Positions 9,409 to 17,188 of a DNA stretch of 64,000 nucleotides are shown piece after piece. Location of the stretch: assembly GCA_019636655.1 (NCBI GenBank), contig JAHBXB010000002.1:694537-758536 (forward strand). Direction: 5' to 3'. Numbering within the stretch: the first letter of the stretch is position 1; each line of letters starts with the position of its first letter. This stretch comes from Phycisphaeraceae bacterium (GTDB lineage: Bacteria > Planctomycetota > Phycisphaerae > Phycisphaerales > UBA1924). A program made the translations under genes and the position numbers. The notes under the pieces are model-generated. The model was not told the DNA's origin. It saw only the letters and a list, made by a program, of their open reading frames with translations, and did no database searches.

Positions 9409-10848
9409 TCAGCAGTTGCCCGACAGGGCGTTGAACCACCCGTTCACGAACGTCGCGATGTCTGCGGGCTCGATGAGCCCGTTCCCATCAACATCGCCCA
9501 GCAGCGACGGGGCCGCGATCGACGTGACCCAGTCGTTGATAAATCCAGCAATATCCGCCGGTTCGACGGCGCCGTTCATGTCCCAATCAAAGGGGCACCG
9601 AAGCCCGGGGGGAACACTCACGCCGATGATGGCGACCACCTCGGTGCCGCCGCCGATGGGAACCAGATCGACGTTGGCGTACACCACGGGCTCGTTGGAA
9701 ATATCGAGACCCGGTCCGATCGCGAGCGAGGCGTTGAAATCGGTCAGCGTGTAGTCGGCGATGGTGTCGTTGTCGACATCGATCGTCGCCCCGACCGAGA
9801 GCAGCCGCTTCGTACGGCTCCCCAGCAGCGGCCCGTACCCATAGAACAGCGTCTCGGTGGCGGTGGGGCTGAGGATGAACGCGACCTGGTTTCGGTTGTT
9901 GATCGACACGGAGTTCACGGCCGCGCCCGACGGGATCGCGATCCCGTCCACCACATCACCCTCGCGGACCTTGATCAAACCGTTGTAGGCGATGAACAGG
10001 TCGACGGCCGTGGCGGCGCTGGTGTCGCCGCCGAACACGTAATGACCCGAGTCGTTGATCGAGACGCCGGCGTAGTTCTGCCAGTTGTCGGCCAGCGGCG
10101 ATCCGGTCGGAGAGCCCTCGCGGTGGCGCATCTGTCCATCCACGTAGATAAAGGTGTTGGCGGCCGCGGCTTCGGTCGTGTCGACCTGGTGGATATGGTG
10201 CAGGCCGTTGTCGGAGATGCAGTAGCCGAAGTTGTTCGCGCTCGACAGGAGGGTGAACCCATCGATGACATCGTTCCCGCCCAGCAATCGTGTGAACACG
10301 GGGCCGGGGAACGCCGCCCGGTACAGCGCGCGATTCGTCGTGGAGCCGCCGGACGTCGCGGATTCGCCGGCGACGAAGTAGGCCGTGCCGTCGGCCCCCA
10401 TGCTGGGCCGGCTGGCGAACGACCAGAACAGACCCGTGCCGGGGATGTCGTCGTCGCTGACCGCCAACGCTCCGAGCTGCGTCCAGACCGAGTCGTTCCC
10501 CTCCGTGCTCGGGCTGTAGATGAACTGCCCGGAGTTGCCCACGCCCATCGTCCCTTCTGCGCCGGTCAGCACGCCGGCCCCGGCGTCGGAGTTGCGCCAC
10601 ACGACCTGGTTCTCGAAGAACACGAAGTAGTCGGTGCCGCTGAGCGTCGTCAGGCTCCCGGTGAACCCGATCTTCCCGTTGCCGGCGGTGAACGGCGCGT
10701 TGAGGGTCGAGACCGTGTCTGTTCCAGACCCGGCGAGCACCTGGTTGCGGATGGCGACGAGCGTGACCGACTGCTGAGCGACCGCGATCGCGGCGCTCCC
10801 GGCAACGGCGAACAGAGCGGCGGCAGCGGTGTGGCGTCGTACGTGCAT
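9409..10848 (-). CDS. Secreted protein with C-terminal paired dockerin-like repeats
   Basis: 479 residues. The start at 10848 gives a clear Sec signal peptide (MHVRRHTAAAA... ending AVAQQ, about 1-25) and has GGAAAGGG upstream; the longer frame adds 36 residues lacking signal features. The body (about 26-415) consists of repeated beta-rich segments with NDSG, DGIAIPSG and NNRNQVAF elements, resembling planctomycetal secreted repeat proteins of unknown function. The last 62 residues (418-479) begin and end with Cys. They hold two EF-hand-like repeats (DWDMNGAVEPADIAGFI and GDVDGNGLIEPADIATFV), the same module as in the genes at 27652 and 61094. Likely surface-located; the target is unknown. 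Confidence 0.85.
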   Translation of the reverse strand: MHVRRHTAAAALFAVAGSAAIAVAQQSVTLVAIRNQVLAGSGTDTVSTLNAPFTAGNGKIGFTGSLTTLSGTDYFVFFENQVVWRNSDAGAGVLTGAEGTMGVGNSGQFIYSPSTEGNDSVWTQLGALAVSDDDIPGTGLFWSFASRPSMGADGTAYFVAGESATSGGSTTNRALYRAAFPGPVFTRLLGGNDVIDGFTLLSSANNFGYCISDNGLHHIHQVDTTEAAAANTFIYVDGQMRHREGSPTGSPLADNWQNYAGVSINDSGHYVFGGDTSAATAVDLFIAYNGLIKVREGDVVDGIAIPSGAAVNSVSINNRNQVAFILSPTATETLFYGYGPLLGSRTKRLLSVGATIDVDNDTIADYTLTDFNASLAIGPGLDISNEPVVYANVDLVPIGGGTEVVAIIGVSVPPGLRCPFDWDMNGAVEPADIAGFINDWVTSIAAPSLLGDVDGNGLIEPADIATFVNGWFNALSGNC

Positions 10849-10958
10849 CGGATGTTCCCTTTCCTTCGCCTCGTGCAGGCACTGATCCGCGACCGAGCGG
10901 CCGCGATCCGGGCAGTTTACTTGGCACCGAATTCTGGGCAAGGCCCGGGCCGTCAAGT

Positions 10959-12035
10959 TCAGCAGACCTCGGGGGCTCCCGAATCCGCACCCCTCCCCGA
11001 ACCCGCGACCGCCGCACCGTCATCCTCGACCGACGCCACGAACAAGTACTCCGTGTTCCGCGCCGGGCCCGGGACGCCCACCCGCTCGCCCCGCGGGTTG
11101 TGGATGCCGATCTGGGCTCCGACATACCGCTTGAAGTCGATCGGCCGAGTCGAGACCCGGCCGCGCCGGCCCAGGACCGCCTCGACCTCCTCGCGAGAGA
11201 GGTACCCCTCGTCACTCACCGAAACGATGATCGACTGGACGCGGAGCGTGCACACCAGGCGTTCGAACGCGCCCGGCGCCCCCCGGCGCGAGTTGAACTC
11301 GCTCTTGCGCGTCCGGCAGTCCTCCCGCTTGCACGCCACACCGTACACGCCCGGCTTGTCCCACCGCACCAGCGACTCCCACACGTGGTAGTTCCCCAGG
11401 TAGGAGTGCTGGTTGTACGGCGGGTCGATGTACGCAACATCCGCCTCGAACGCGGCGGCGGCCTCCAGCGCGTCCATCCCGTGGGCCTCCCCTTTTCCGG
11501 CCGGCGCACGGGTCAGCACGTCGGGCGTGCGCAGTTCCAGATCCTGCCTCGCCCTCGGGGCCCAGTCCTTCAGGTACGCCATCTGCACCCCGGTGGTCGA
11601 ATCCACGCGGTCCGCCGCCTCCAAGAGCGACACGAGCACGACGGCCTCGATCTCCGGACCCAGGCCCTTCGCCGCGATCGCCTCGCGGATCGCGTCGATC
11701 CGCTCTCCGTTCCGGGGCTGGATGTAGCGGGACCGCACGCAGAACGTCTCCGTGAAGTACCCCGCCCGGCCCGGTAGCGCGTTGAACTCGGCGATCAACC
11801 GGACCGCATCCTCGAGCACGTCCTCGCGGTCCGCCTGTACATAGCACCGGGCCAGCGTCTGGGCGTAGGCGTTGTGGTCGTTCGCGATTACCCGCCGGCC
11901 GAGCCGCTTCATCGTGTGCCCGACGCGCGATGTCCCCGAGAACAGGTCCAGCACGGTCTCTGATCGTGGCAGCGACGCCACCGCCTCCACGATGTGAGGC
12001 AGGAGGAGCCGCTTTGAACCGAGGTACTTGATCAT
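10959..12035 (-). CDS. D12-class N6-adenine DNA methyltransferase (orphan)
   Basis: 358 residues. An SAM-dependent adenine methylase related to Dam. The SAM motif is DLFSGTSRVG (about 30-39), a second motif is VIANDHN (about 49-55), and the catalytic motif is DPPYNQHSY (about 202-210). The C-terminal half carries several Cys (VACKREDCRTRK), which might form a small metal site. It starts with MIKYLGSKR, the usual D12 opening. No restriction endonuclease is adjacent, so it is an orphan modifier or regulatory methylase; the target sequence cannot be told. It lies 51 bases downstream of ispD on the same strand and is probably cotranscribed. Confidence 0.9.
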   Translation of the reverse strand: MIKYLGSKRLLLPHIVEAVASLPRSETVLDLFSGTSRVGHTMKRLGRRVIANDHNAYAQTLARCYVQADREDVLEDAVRLIAEFNALPGRAGYFTETFCVRSRYIQPRNGERIDAIREAIAAKGLGPEIEAVVLVSLLEAADRVDSTTGVQMAYLKDWAPRARQDLELRTPDVLTRAPAGKGEAHGMDALEAAAAFEADVAYIDPPYNQHSYLGNYHVWESLVRWDKPGVYGVACKREDCRTRKSEFNSRRGAPGAFERLVCTLRVQSIIVSVSDEGYLSREEVEAVLGRRGRVSTRPIDFKRYVGAQIGIHNPRGERVGVPGPARNTEYLFVASVEDDGAAVAGSGRGADSGAPEVC

Positions 12036-12086
12036 GCACGGGACCGATGCCGCGGAGGGCTCGCGAGACGCGCCGGCGCACGCGGC

Positions 12087-12911
12087 TCAGAATCGCTTGT
12101 GCGCCTCCCGACCGGCCGGCCCCTTGACGCCCAGGACCAGACGGGCCAGCAGCAGGTCGCGCGGGCGGGTGATCTTGATGTTCGACGGGTCCCCCTCGAC
12201 GACCACGACTCTCTCTCCCAGTCGCTCCACCAGTTGTGCATCGTCCGTGCTGCTCAGGTCCGCCTGCGCGTACGCCCGCCGGATCAGGTCGATCCTGAAT
12301 ACCTGCGGCGTCTGCACGGCGACCAGCCCCGACCGGTCGACTGTCTCTTCGACCGCCCGGACCGAGGCGGCCGAGGCGCCGGCGCTGCCGAGGATCGCCG
12401 CGAGCGGGTCCGGGGCCTCCGGCAGGTGATCCTTCGAGACTCGCTTGAGGGTGTCGGGCACATCAACGCCAGGGATCGCGGCCCCGTGCCGCTCCGCCGC
12501 GCGGAGCACCCGCTCGATCAGTTCCTCGGAGGCGCACGGCCGCGCCGCATCGTGGATGGCCACGTGGGTGCACCCTCCCGCAGCGCCATCGGGGATCTCC
12601 CGGAGCGCGTTCGCCACGGTTTCGTAGCGGTGGTCCCTCCCGCCGCGGCAGAGCCGGACGCCCAGCAACCCGAGCTTGTCTGCGTGCCGCAGGCGGAACT
12701 GGGCGAAGGCCTCCTCGTCCGCCGGCCCGGCGACGATGATGATCGATACCTCCGGGATCTTGGTGAAGAGTTCCACCGTCCGGTGCAGCACCGGCCGTCC
12801 GCCGAGATCCTCGTCGAGTTTGGACCGCCCGCCGGACTCACCCCCCAGTGGAGCGCCCTCGCCGTAGCGGCGCGACGAGCCCGCGGCGGGAATGATGACT
12901 GCAAGGTTCAT
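12087..12911 (-). CDS. ispD: 2-C-methyl-D-erythritol 4-phosphate cytidylyltransferase
   Basis: 274 residues. Third step of the MEP isoprenoid pathway: transfer of CMP from CTP to methylerythritol phosphate. The nucleotide-binding opening is VIIPAAGSSRRYG (5-17), the GG(R)DHRYETVANAL segment is at about 89-102, and HDAARP is at about 119-124. It is longer than the roughly 230 residues typical of IspD because of a Gly-rich insert at about 19-30 and an insert near residues 155-190 (DHLPEAPDPL). No Shine-Dalgarno is visible; a -10-like hexamer sits 5 bases before the ATG. It is divergent from ssrA. Confidence 0.93.
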   Translation of the reverse strand: MNLAVIIPAAGSSRRYGEGAPLGGESGGRSKLDEDLGGRPVLHRTVELFTKIPEVSIIIVAGPADEEAFAQFRLRHADKLGLLGVRLCRGGRDHRYETVANALREIPDGAAGGCTHVAIHDAARPCASEELIERVLRAAERHGAAIPGVDVPDTLKRVSKDHLPEAPDPLAAILGSAGASAASVRAVEETVDRSGLVAVQTPQVFRIDLIRRAYAQADLSSTDDAQLVERLGERVVVVEGDPSNIKITRPRDLLLARLVLGVKGPAGREAHKRF

Positions 12912-12916
12912 GCGGC

Positions 12917-12922
12917 AGGGTA
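12917..12922 (-). promoter_or_regulatory. -10 element directly before ispD (leaderless)
   Basis: TACCCT on the minus strand ends 5 bases before the ispD ATG at 12911. No ribosome-binding site fits in the gap. Confidence 0.4.
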
Positions 12923-12948
12923 GAACCGGGCCCGGCGATCGGGCGTTC

Positions 12949-12954
12949 TACAAT
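12949..12954 (+). promoter_or_regulatory. -10 element of ssrA
   Basis: TACAAT (5 of 6 to TATAAT) lies 18 bases before the mature 5' end of tmRNA. This leaves a short precursor that RNase P would remove. No clear -35 at the usual spacing. Confidence 0.5.
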
Positions 12955-12972
12955 GACGCCTCTTTGACAACC

Positions 12973-13323
12973 GGGGCCGAGACGGCAATCGACCGGACAG
13001 AGCCGGTCCGTCGTGGCGCGTCGGGGAGCATGCTGGCCCCGTCAACAAGCATGCACAACACATAGTTGCCAACAGCAACTACGCTCTCGCGGCCTAATTT
13101 AGGCTGCGCGATCCCTGCCCGACGCCCGATGGGGCGGGGATCGAATGCATCGGGCTGGTCCGCCAGTGGCGCCCCCGGGCGACGCGGATGAGAATCAGCT
13201 GGGGGCTGGGCCAAAGGGGATGCCGCCGGAGGCAGCCCCAAGGTCGAGATTAATACTCCGGATACACGCGTAGAGGCGACGGGTCGACTGGACGGCACCG
13301 GGGTTCGACTCCCCGCGGCTCCA
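12973..13323 (+). ncRNA. ssrA: tmRNA (transfer-messenger RNA)
   Basis: The acceptor stem is GGGGCCG (12973-12979) paired with CGGCTCC (13316-13322), seven pairs with one G-U. The discriminator A is at 13323 and CCA is not encoded. A perfect T-arm (five-pair CGGGG/CCCCG stem, TTCGACT loop) precedes the 3' acceptor strand. The mRNA-like part resumes at GCC 13068 and reads ANSNYALAA then TAA (13068-13097), matching the NYALAA ending of known proteolysis tags. Total about 351 bases, a normal one-piece tmRNA. With SmpB it frees stalled ribosomes and tags the incomplete protein. Reverse-strand open frames across this region are not genes. Confidence 0.96.
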
Positions 13324-13424
13324 TTGGGCTTTCAAGTGCGGGGCTCTGCGCGCCCGTGGGCCGCATACAGTCATCGCCGGAGGCGGCTGTCGCAACCGGA
13401 ACCAGGGGGTTGGAGAACGAACAA

Positions 13425-14102
13425 ATGATCTCGAGCAAGTGGTCTGGCGTCCTGGCGTTTGTCGCAGCAGCGGGCATCGCATCCTGGGCCCTGGTCGATA
13501 GCGCCCCGGCGTATGGGCAGCCGGTCAAGGTCCCCAAGAAGGAAAAGGACAAGAAGGACACCAAGTCCAAGGACTCCGCCAAGAAGAAGGGCGCCGGGGT
13601 GAGTGTCGGCGACACGGCCCCTGACTGGACTGTCACTGGGGTCGACGGCAAGGAGCACAAACTCTCGGACTTCAGGGGCAAGATTGTCCTGATGGACTTC
13701 TGGGCGACCTGGTGCCCGCCGTGCAGGGCGGCCATGCCCGGCATGCAGAAGATCCACGAGGAGTACAAGGACAAGGGCGTCGTCGTTCTCGGTATGAACT
13801 GCTGGGAGCGCGGCGACCCCAAGGCCTTCATGGAATCCAACAAGTACACCTACGGCCTCATGCTCAAGAGCGATGCCGCCGCGGAGGCGTATGGGGTCAA
13901 TGGCATCCCCGCGTTCTTCCTCATCGGTCCCGACGGCAAGGTGCTCATGGTCGAGCGCGGCTTCGCCGAGGATGGCGAGAAGAAGATCGCCTCCACCATT
14001 GACAAGCACCTGAGCAAAGAGAAGTCCGATGCTCCGGCCAAACCGACCGACGATGCGGCTGCCGGTAGTCCGAAGAAGGGCGCGGCGGCACCGAAGCACT
14101 GA
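13425..14102 (+). CDS. Exported TlpA/ResA-like thioredoxin-fold protein
   Basis: 225 residues from the ATG at 13425, which has TGGAGAA about 9 bases upstream; the frame is open back to 13356 without a better start. A signal peptide or N-terminal anchor spans about 1-31 (ending PAYGQ). A very Lys-rich linker covers about 35-57. The AhpC/TSA-type thioredoxin domain covers about 58-195, with the redox motif WCPPC at 96-100 and the cis-Pro region GIPAFFLIGPDG. A polar Ala/Lys tail ends the chain. Likely a periplasmic thiol-disulfide reductase. A strong terminator follows 50 bases downstream. Confidence 0.92.
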   Translation: MISSKWSGVLAFVAAAGIASWALVDSAPAYGQPVKVPKKEKDKKDTKSKDSAKKKGAGVSVGDTAPDWTVTGVDGKEHKLSDFRGKIVLMDFWATWCPPCRAAMPGMQKIHEEYKDKGVVVLGMNCWERGDPKAFMESNKYTYGLMLKSDAAAEAYGVNGIPAFFLIGPDGKVLMVERGFAEDGEKKIASTIDKHLSKEKSDAPAKPTDDAAAGSPKKGAAAPKH

Positions 14103-14153
14103 GTTTCGTCGGCGACTACTTCCGATGGTCGCCGATCCAACCACGACCAACCC

Positions 14154-14194
14154 AATCGGACCGCTCGGACTATGACTGCGGTCCGATTTCTTTT
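14154..14194 (+). terminator. Rho-independent terminator after the thioredoxin gene
   Basis: Perfect 11-pair stem (AATCGGACCGC 14154-14164 with GCGGTCCGATT 14178-14188), 13-base loop, followed by TTCTTTT. Confidence 0.9.
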
Positions 14195-14829
14195 GGTATT
14201 CTCAGAACTCGCCGCTCAGCGATCGACAAAGGCTGCGGCTTTGTGTTTTCTCATTGTGCCGCAAGTACTTATCTCACGCGGGCACATCCCAACCCGGACA
14301 CTGTGCGAAATGCAATGCCCCGGTTGAAGGGAGTTGCTCCCAAGAGCGTGTCTCTCGCTGGCGGTCGTCATGCGAGTTGTCGTCCTCGGTACCTTCTGTG
14401 ATTCCTCTGGTGTGTCGCTGGAAACGGCGCAAGCGTCGTGCAAACGCTTGCCTTGGCTGGGTCTGGCCCCTACGTTTTCTGAGCGGAATTTCTCGATGGA
14501 GAGGTTTTTTGGCGACCGACGTTGTCGCCCGAGACTGGCCTGCTGAGTGTGTCGCGCAGAGCCGGACCAAACGCAGCAGGCGCGGACCGAGGATGGATCC
14601 CGGTTCGCTGGCTGGTGTGCACGGATGTGAAGAGCCGACGACCGCCGCCCTTTTCGGTGGCGCGAAGTCCGGGTATCGGCCGAGAGCCTCGGCGCCGTCC
14701 ATGTCGACGGAATGAAACGGTTTGTTTGTGCGAACAATGCTCGTGTTCCCGGAATGTTCCGGTGTGGGCATGTGTTCGATGGATTCACCACGTATGCAGC
14801 CGGGCGGGGATCGAAAAGGAGCCCACGGA
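14195..14829 (+). other. 635-base stretch without a recognisable gene
   Basis: No frame here has a family resemblance, a consistent start signal or the codon bias of the neighbours; apparent frames are short and conflict. The composition looks less G+C-rich than the flanks. Near its 3' end are two dyads (separate entry) and then the ribosome site of the OmcB-like gene. It may be a long regulatory leader, an unrecognised small RNA, or decayed sequence. Confidence 0.5.
14722..14762 (+). promoter_or_regulatory. Two tandem dyads upstream of the OmcB-like gene
   Basis: Dyad 1 (14722-14737) is TTGTTTG-TG-CGAACAA, seven pairs with one wobble. Dyad 2 (14749-14762) is CCGGAA-TG-TTCCGG, six perfect pairs. 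Both have a TG centre and the centres are 26 bases apart, about 68 bases before the start codon. They may be operator sites or RNA hairpins. Confidence 0.35.
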
Positions 14830-16482
14830 ATGAAACGAACTCGTGCAACACAACTTGTATCGCTGCTGGCGACGGCCGCCTGCGGCGCCTTGGGCCTGAT
14901 GGGTTGCGAGGCGCAGCAGGGCACCGAGAAGGTGACCTACCGCTACGGCGGCGGCCAGACGATGACCGAGTACCGCGCCACCGGCGCCCCGGCCCCGGCC
15001 CCGGCTCCCGCCCCAGCGCCGGCCCCGGCACCCGCCCCGGCCCCGGCTCAGCCTCCCTCCGGCGGCTGCCCCGTCGGCACGGACATGGCCCAGTCTGTCG
15101 CCTACCTCCCGACCGGTGATCGCAACACCAGTGCGATCATGATCCAGAAGGTCTTCCCCAACGAGGCCATCGTCGGCAAGACGTTTGATTACACGATCTG
15201 CGCCACCAACCTCACCTCCATGTCGCTCATCGACGTCGTCGTCAAGGATGCCGTCCCCACGAACTACAAGGTGGCCTCGACCGATCCCAAGGCCGAGATG
15301 TCCGGCAACAACATGCTCTTCCGCCTCGGCGATGTCGGCCCCCGTCAGACCCGCGTCATCAAGGTCTCCGGCGCCGCCGCGAACAGCGGGCAGGTCATGA
15401 ACTGCTCGTCGGTCAGCTGGGACAACAGCATCTGCATGGCGGTCAACATCGTCCAGCCGGCGCTCAAGGTCACGCGGACGGCCACCCCCGAGGCCACGCC
15501 GTGTGATTCGGTCCTCGTCAAGATCGATGTGACCAACACCGGCTCGGGCATCGCCGAGAACGTCAAGATCACCGACACCCTCGGCGCCGGCCTGAGCACC
15601 GCCGACGGCAAGACCGGCACGCTGACCCTTGATGCGGGCAACCTCGGCCCCGGTCAGACCAAGTCCTTCCCGATGACCATCAAGGCCGCCAAGACCGGTG
15701 TCTACACCAACACGACGACGGCGACCGCCTTCGGCGGGCTCAGCGCGACCTCGAACCAGACCACCACCACCGTCAAGGCCCCGGCCCTGGCGATCAAGGC
15801 CGAGTGCACGGCGACGTCCTACGTCGGCCGCACCGTCATCGGCCGCTACGTGGTCAAGAACACCGGCGACGCCCCGGCGACCAATGCCCAGGTCATCGCC
15901 AACCTCCCCGGCAACGCCAAGTTCATGTCCGCCGACTCCAACGGGACGATGGCCAGCGGCCGCGTGACCTGGAACCTCGGCACTATCGGTGCGGGCGAGT
16001 CCAAGACCGTCTCGTTCACCGTGATCCCCAACACCGTCAGCAACCTCCAGTCGTCCGCCACGGCCACCGCGACCTGCGCCACCGCCGTGACGGATCAGTG
16101 CACTGTGAACGTCGTCGGCGTCGCCGACATCGAGAGCAATCTGGACGATGAGTCCGGCGTCGTGTTCGTCGGCGAGACGCACGACTTCGTCTACACCCTC
16201 AAGAACCAGGGCCAGGTTCCCCTCACCGGGATCACAGTCAAGGTCGACCTCTCCGACGGCCTGGAGTACGTCTCGTGCACCGCGGAGACGCAGCCTGTCC
16301 GGGAGGGTAACCTCTACGTCTTCAAGTCCAACAGGACGCTGCCCCCGGGCGAGATCCACAAGTTCGTCCTGACCCTCCGCGGCACGGCCGCCGGTGATCA
16401 GTACTGCAACACGCAGACCAGCACGAACGAGATCAAGACCACCGCCCGCAACGACGGCCAGGTCACCTACGTCGCGAAGTAA
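14830..16482 (+). CDS. OmcB-like DUF11-repeat lipoprotein
   Basis: 550 residues, ATG at 14830 with AAGGAG about 8 bases upstream. The signal ends in a lipobox, LMGC with Cys26 as the lipidated residue. Next comes a 19-residue Ala-Pro alternation (53-71), then about four to five beta-sandwich DUF11 repeats (about 85-550) with phrases such as VTNTGSG, VVKNTGDAP and TLKNQGQVP. About eleven Cys are scattered through the repeats. The nearest known relatives by pattern are OmcB/CrpA-type cysteine-rich envelope proteins of chlamydiae and DUF11 adhesin-like proteins. Likely a covalently anchored, disulfide-stabilised envelope protein. A terminator follows, then a second small lipoprotein. Confidence 0.85.
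   Translation: MKRTRATQLVSLLATAACGALGLMGCEAQQGTEKVTYRYGGGQTMTEYRATGAPAPAPAPAPAPAPAPAPAPAQPPSGGCPVGTDMAQSVAYLPTGDRNTSAIMIQKVFPNEAIVGKTFDYTICATNLTSMSLIDVVVKDAVPTNYKVASTDPKAEMSGNNMLFRLGDVGPRQTRVIKVSGAAANSGQVMNCSSVSWDNSICMAVNIVQPALKVTRTATPEATPCDSVLVKIDVTNTGSGIAENVKITDTLGAGLSTADGKTGTLTLDAGNLGPGQTKSFPMTIKAAKTGVYTNTTTATAFGGLSATSNQTTTTVKAPALAIKAECTATSYVGRTVIGRYVVKNTGDAPATNAQVIANLPGNAKFMSADSNGTMASGRVTWNLGTIGAGESKTVSFTVIPNTVSNLQSSATATATCATAVTDQCTVNVVGVADIESNLDDESGVVFVGETHDFVYTLKNQGQVPLTGITVKVDLSDGLEYVSCTAETQPVREGNLYVFKSNRTLPPGEIHKFVLTLRGTAAGDQYCNTQTSTNEIKTTARNDGQVTYVAK
14986..15042 (+). repeat. In-frame Ala-Pro hexanucleotide repeat
   Basis: About nine degenerate copies of GCCCCG encode alternating Ala-Pro (residues 53-71 of the OmcB-like protein). 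It forms a stiff spacer between lipid anchor and folded domains, and its length could vary by slippage. Confidence 0.8.
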
Positions 16483-16510
16483 TCGCGCCGCGGGATAAAC
16501 GGTTTTCTCC

Positions 16511-16545
16511 GAGTCGCGCCCGGAAACGGGCGCGACTCGCTTTTT
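16511..16545 (+). terminator. Rho-independent terminator after the OmcB-like gene
   Basis: Perfect 11-pair stem GAGTCGCGCCC (16511-16521) with GGGCGCGACTC (16528-16538), GGAAAC loop, then GCTTTTT. Confidence 0.9.
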
Positions 16546-16671
16546 GGAAGCATTGGAAGAGGCACGGCGTAGCGTGCGTTGACCATGCAGAGGCCAACCA
16601 CCCGTGCCCCGTCCTGGCGGGTCCCGCCGAACCAAACGGGTGCCGTCTCACACCTAACTGGGAGACTCTCG

Positions 16672-17106
16672 ATGCGGTACGCAATCCTGACGATGGCGAT
16701 CCTCGGCCTGGCGTTTGCTGGATGTGAGGAGAAGAAGACTCCGAACGTCGAGAACTCGGTCTCCGGCGCCATGGACACGGTGAAGGAGAAAGCCGGGGCC
16801 GCGATGGACGACGTCATGAAGAAGAAGGACGAACTGATCGCCGCCGCCAACACCAAGATGGCCGAGATGGAGAAGGCGGCCGCCGACTGGAAGGCCAAGA
16901 TCGAGGCGATGCCCGAGGCCGCACGCGGCGCCGCCAACTCGCTCGTCGAGTCCTATCACTCCGCCGTCGCTTCCGCCAAGGAATCCGTCGCTAAGCTGAA
17001 GGATGCAACAGCCGAGAACTTCCCCACGCTCAAGAGCAATGCCGACGCCGCGATCAAGAAGGTCAGCGATGCCTACGAGGCCGTCAAGGCCAAGCTCGGC
17101 GCCTGA
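16672..17106 (+). CDS. Small helical lipoprotein
   Basis: 144 residues, ATG at 16672 preceded by GGGAG at 6-7 bases. The signal ends in a lipobox, FAGC with Cys18. The rest is almost entirely charged alpha helix rich in Ala, Lys, Glu and Met, probably coiled coil (KEKAGAAMDDVMKKKDELI, KAKIEAMPEAARG). No enzyme motif is present. Size and composition recall Lpp-like or apolipoprotein-like spacer proteins, but I cannot assign a family. It stands alone between a terminator and a convergent hairpin. Confidence 0.8.
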   Translation: MRYAILTMAILGLAFAGCEEKKTPNVENSVSGAMDTVKEKAGAAMDDVMKKKDELIAAANTKMAEMEKAAADWKAKIEAMPEAARGAANSLVESYHSAVASAKESVAKLKDATAENFPTLKSNADAAIKKVSDAYEAVKAKLGA

Positions 17107-17139
17107 CGCCAACAGCGACATTCCGGATCAACAACTACT

Positions 17140-17180
17140 TGGGCGCTGAACCACGGGAGGCTTCCCTGGTTCGGCGCCCA
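17140..17180. terminator. Bidirectional hairpin between convergent genes
   Basis: A 14-pair stem (17140-17153 with 17167-17180, one wobble) with a 13-base loop separates the helical lipoprotein gene (+) from sixA (-). There is no strong T-run on either side, so termination efficiency is uncertain. Confidence 0.6.
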
Positions 17181-17188
17181 GTTCCGCT

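Noticed and set aside
12948-13298. Reverse-strand open frame covering the tmRNA
   Set aside because: The region is explained by the acceptor stem, tag frame and T-arm of ssrA.
13299-13323. Possible tRNA 3' half (T-arm followed by acceptor strand)
   Set aside because: It belongs to tmRNA; the matching 5' acceptor strand is 343 bases upstream, too far for a tRNA.
14254-14715. 153-codon plus-strand frame in the gene-free stretch
   Set aside because: No ribosome site, no family resemblance, Cys/Arg/Ser-rich composition unlike neighbours, and competing frames of similar length.
14986-15042. Short tandem repeat that might suggest a CRISPR
   Set aside because: It is an in-frame Ala-Pro coding repeat without spacers; no CRISPR array exists in the window.
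14785-16635. 616-codon reverse-strand frame over the OmcB-like gene
   Set aside because: Shadow of the real gene; low-complexity Gly/Arg/Asp content and no signal or family motif.
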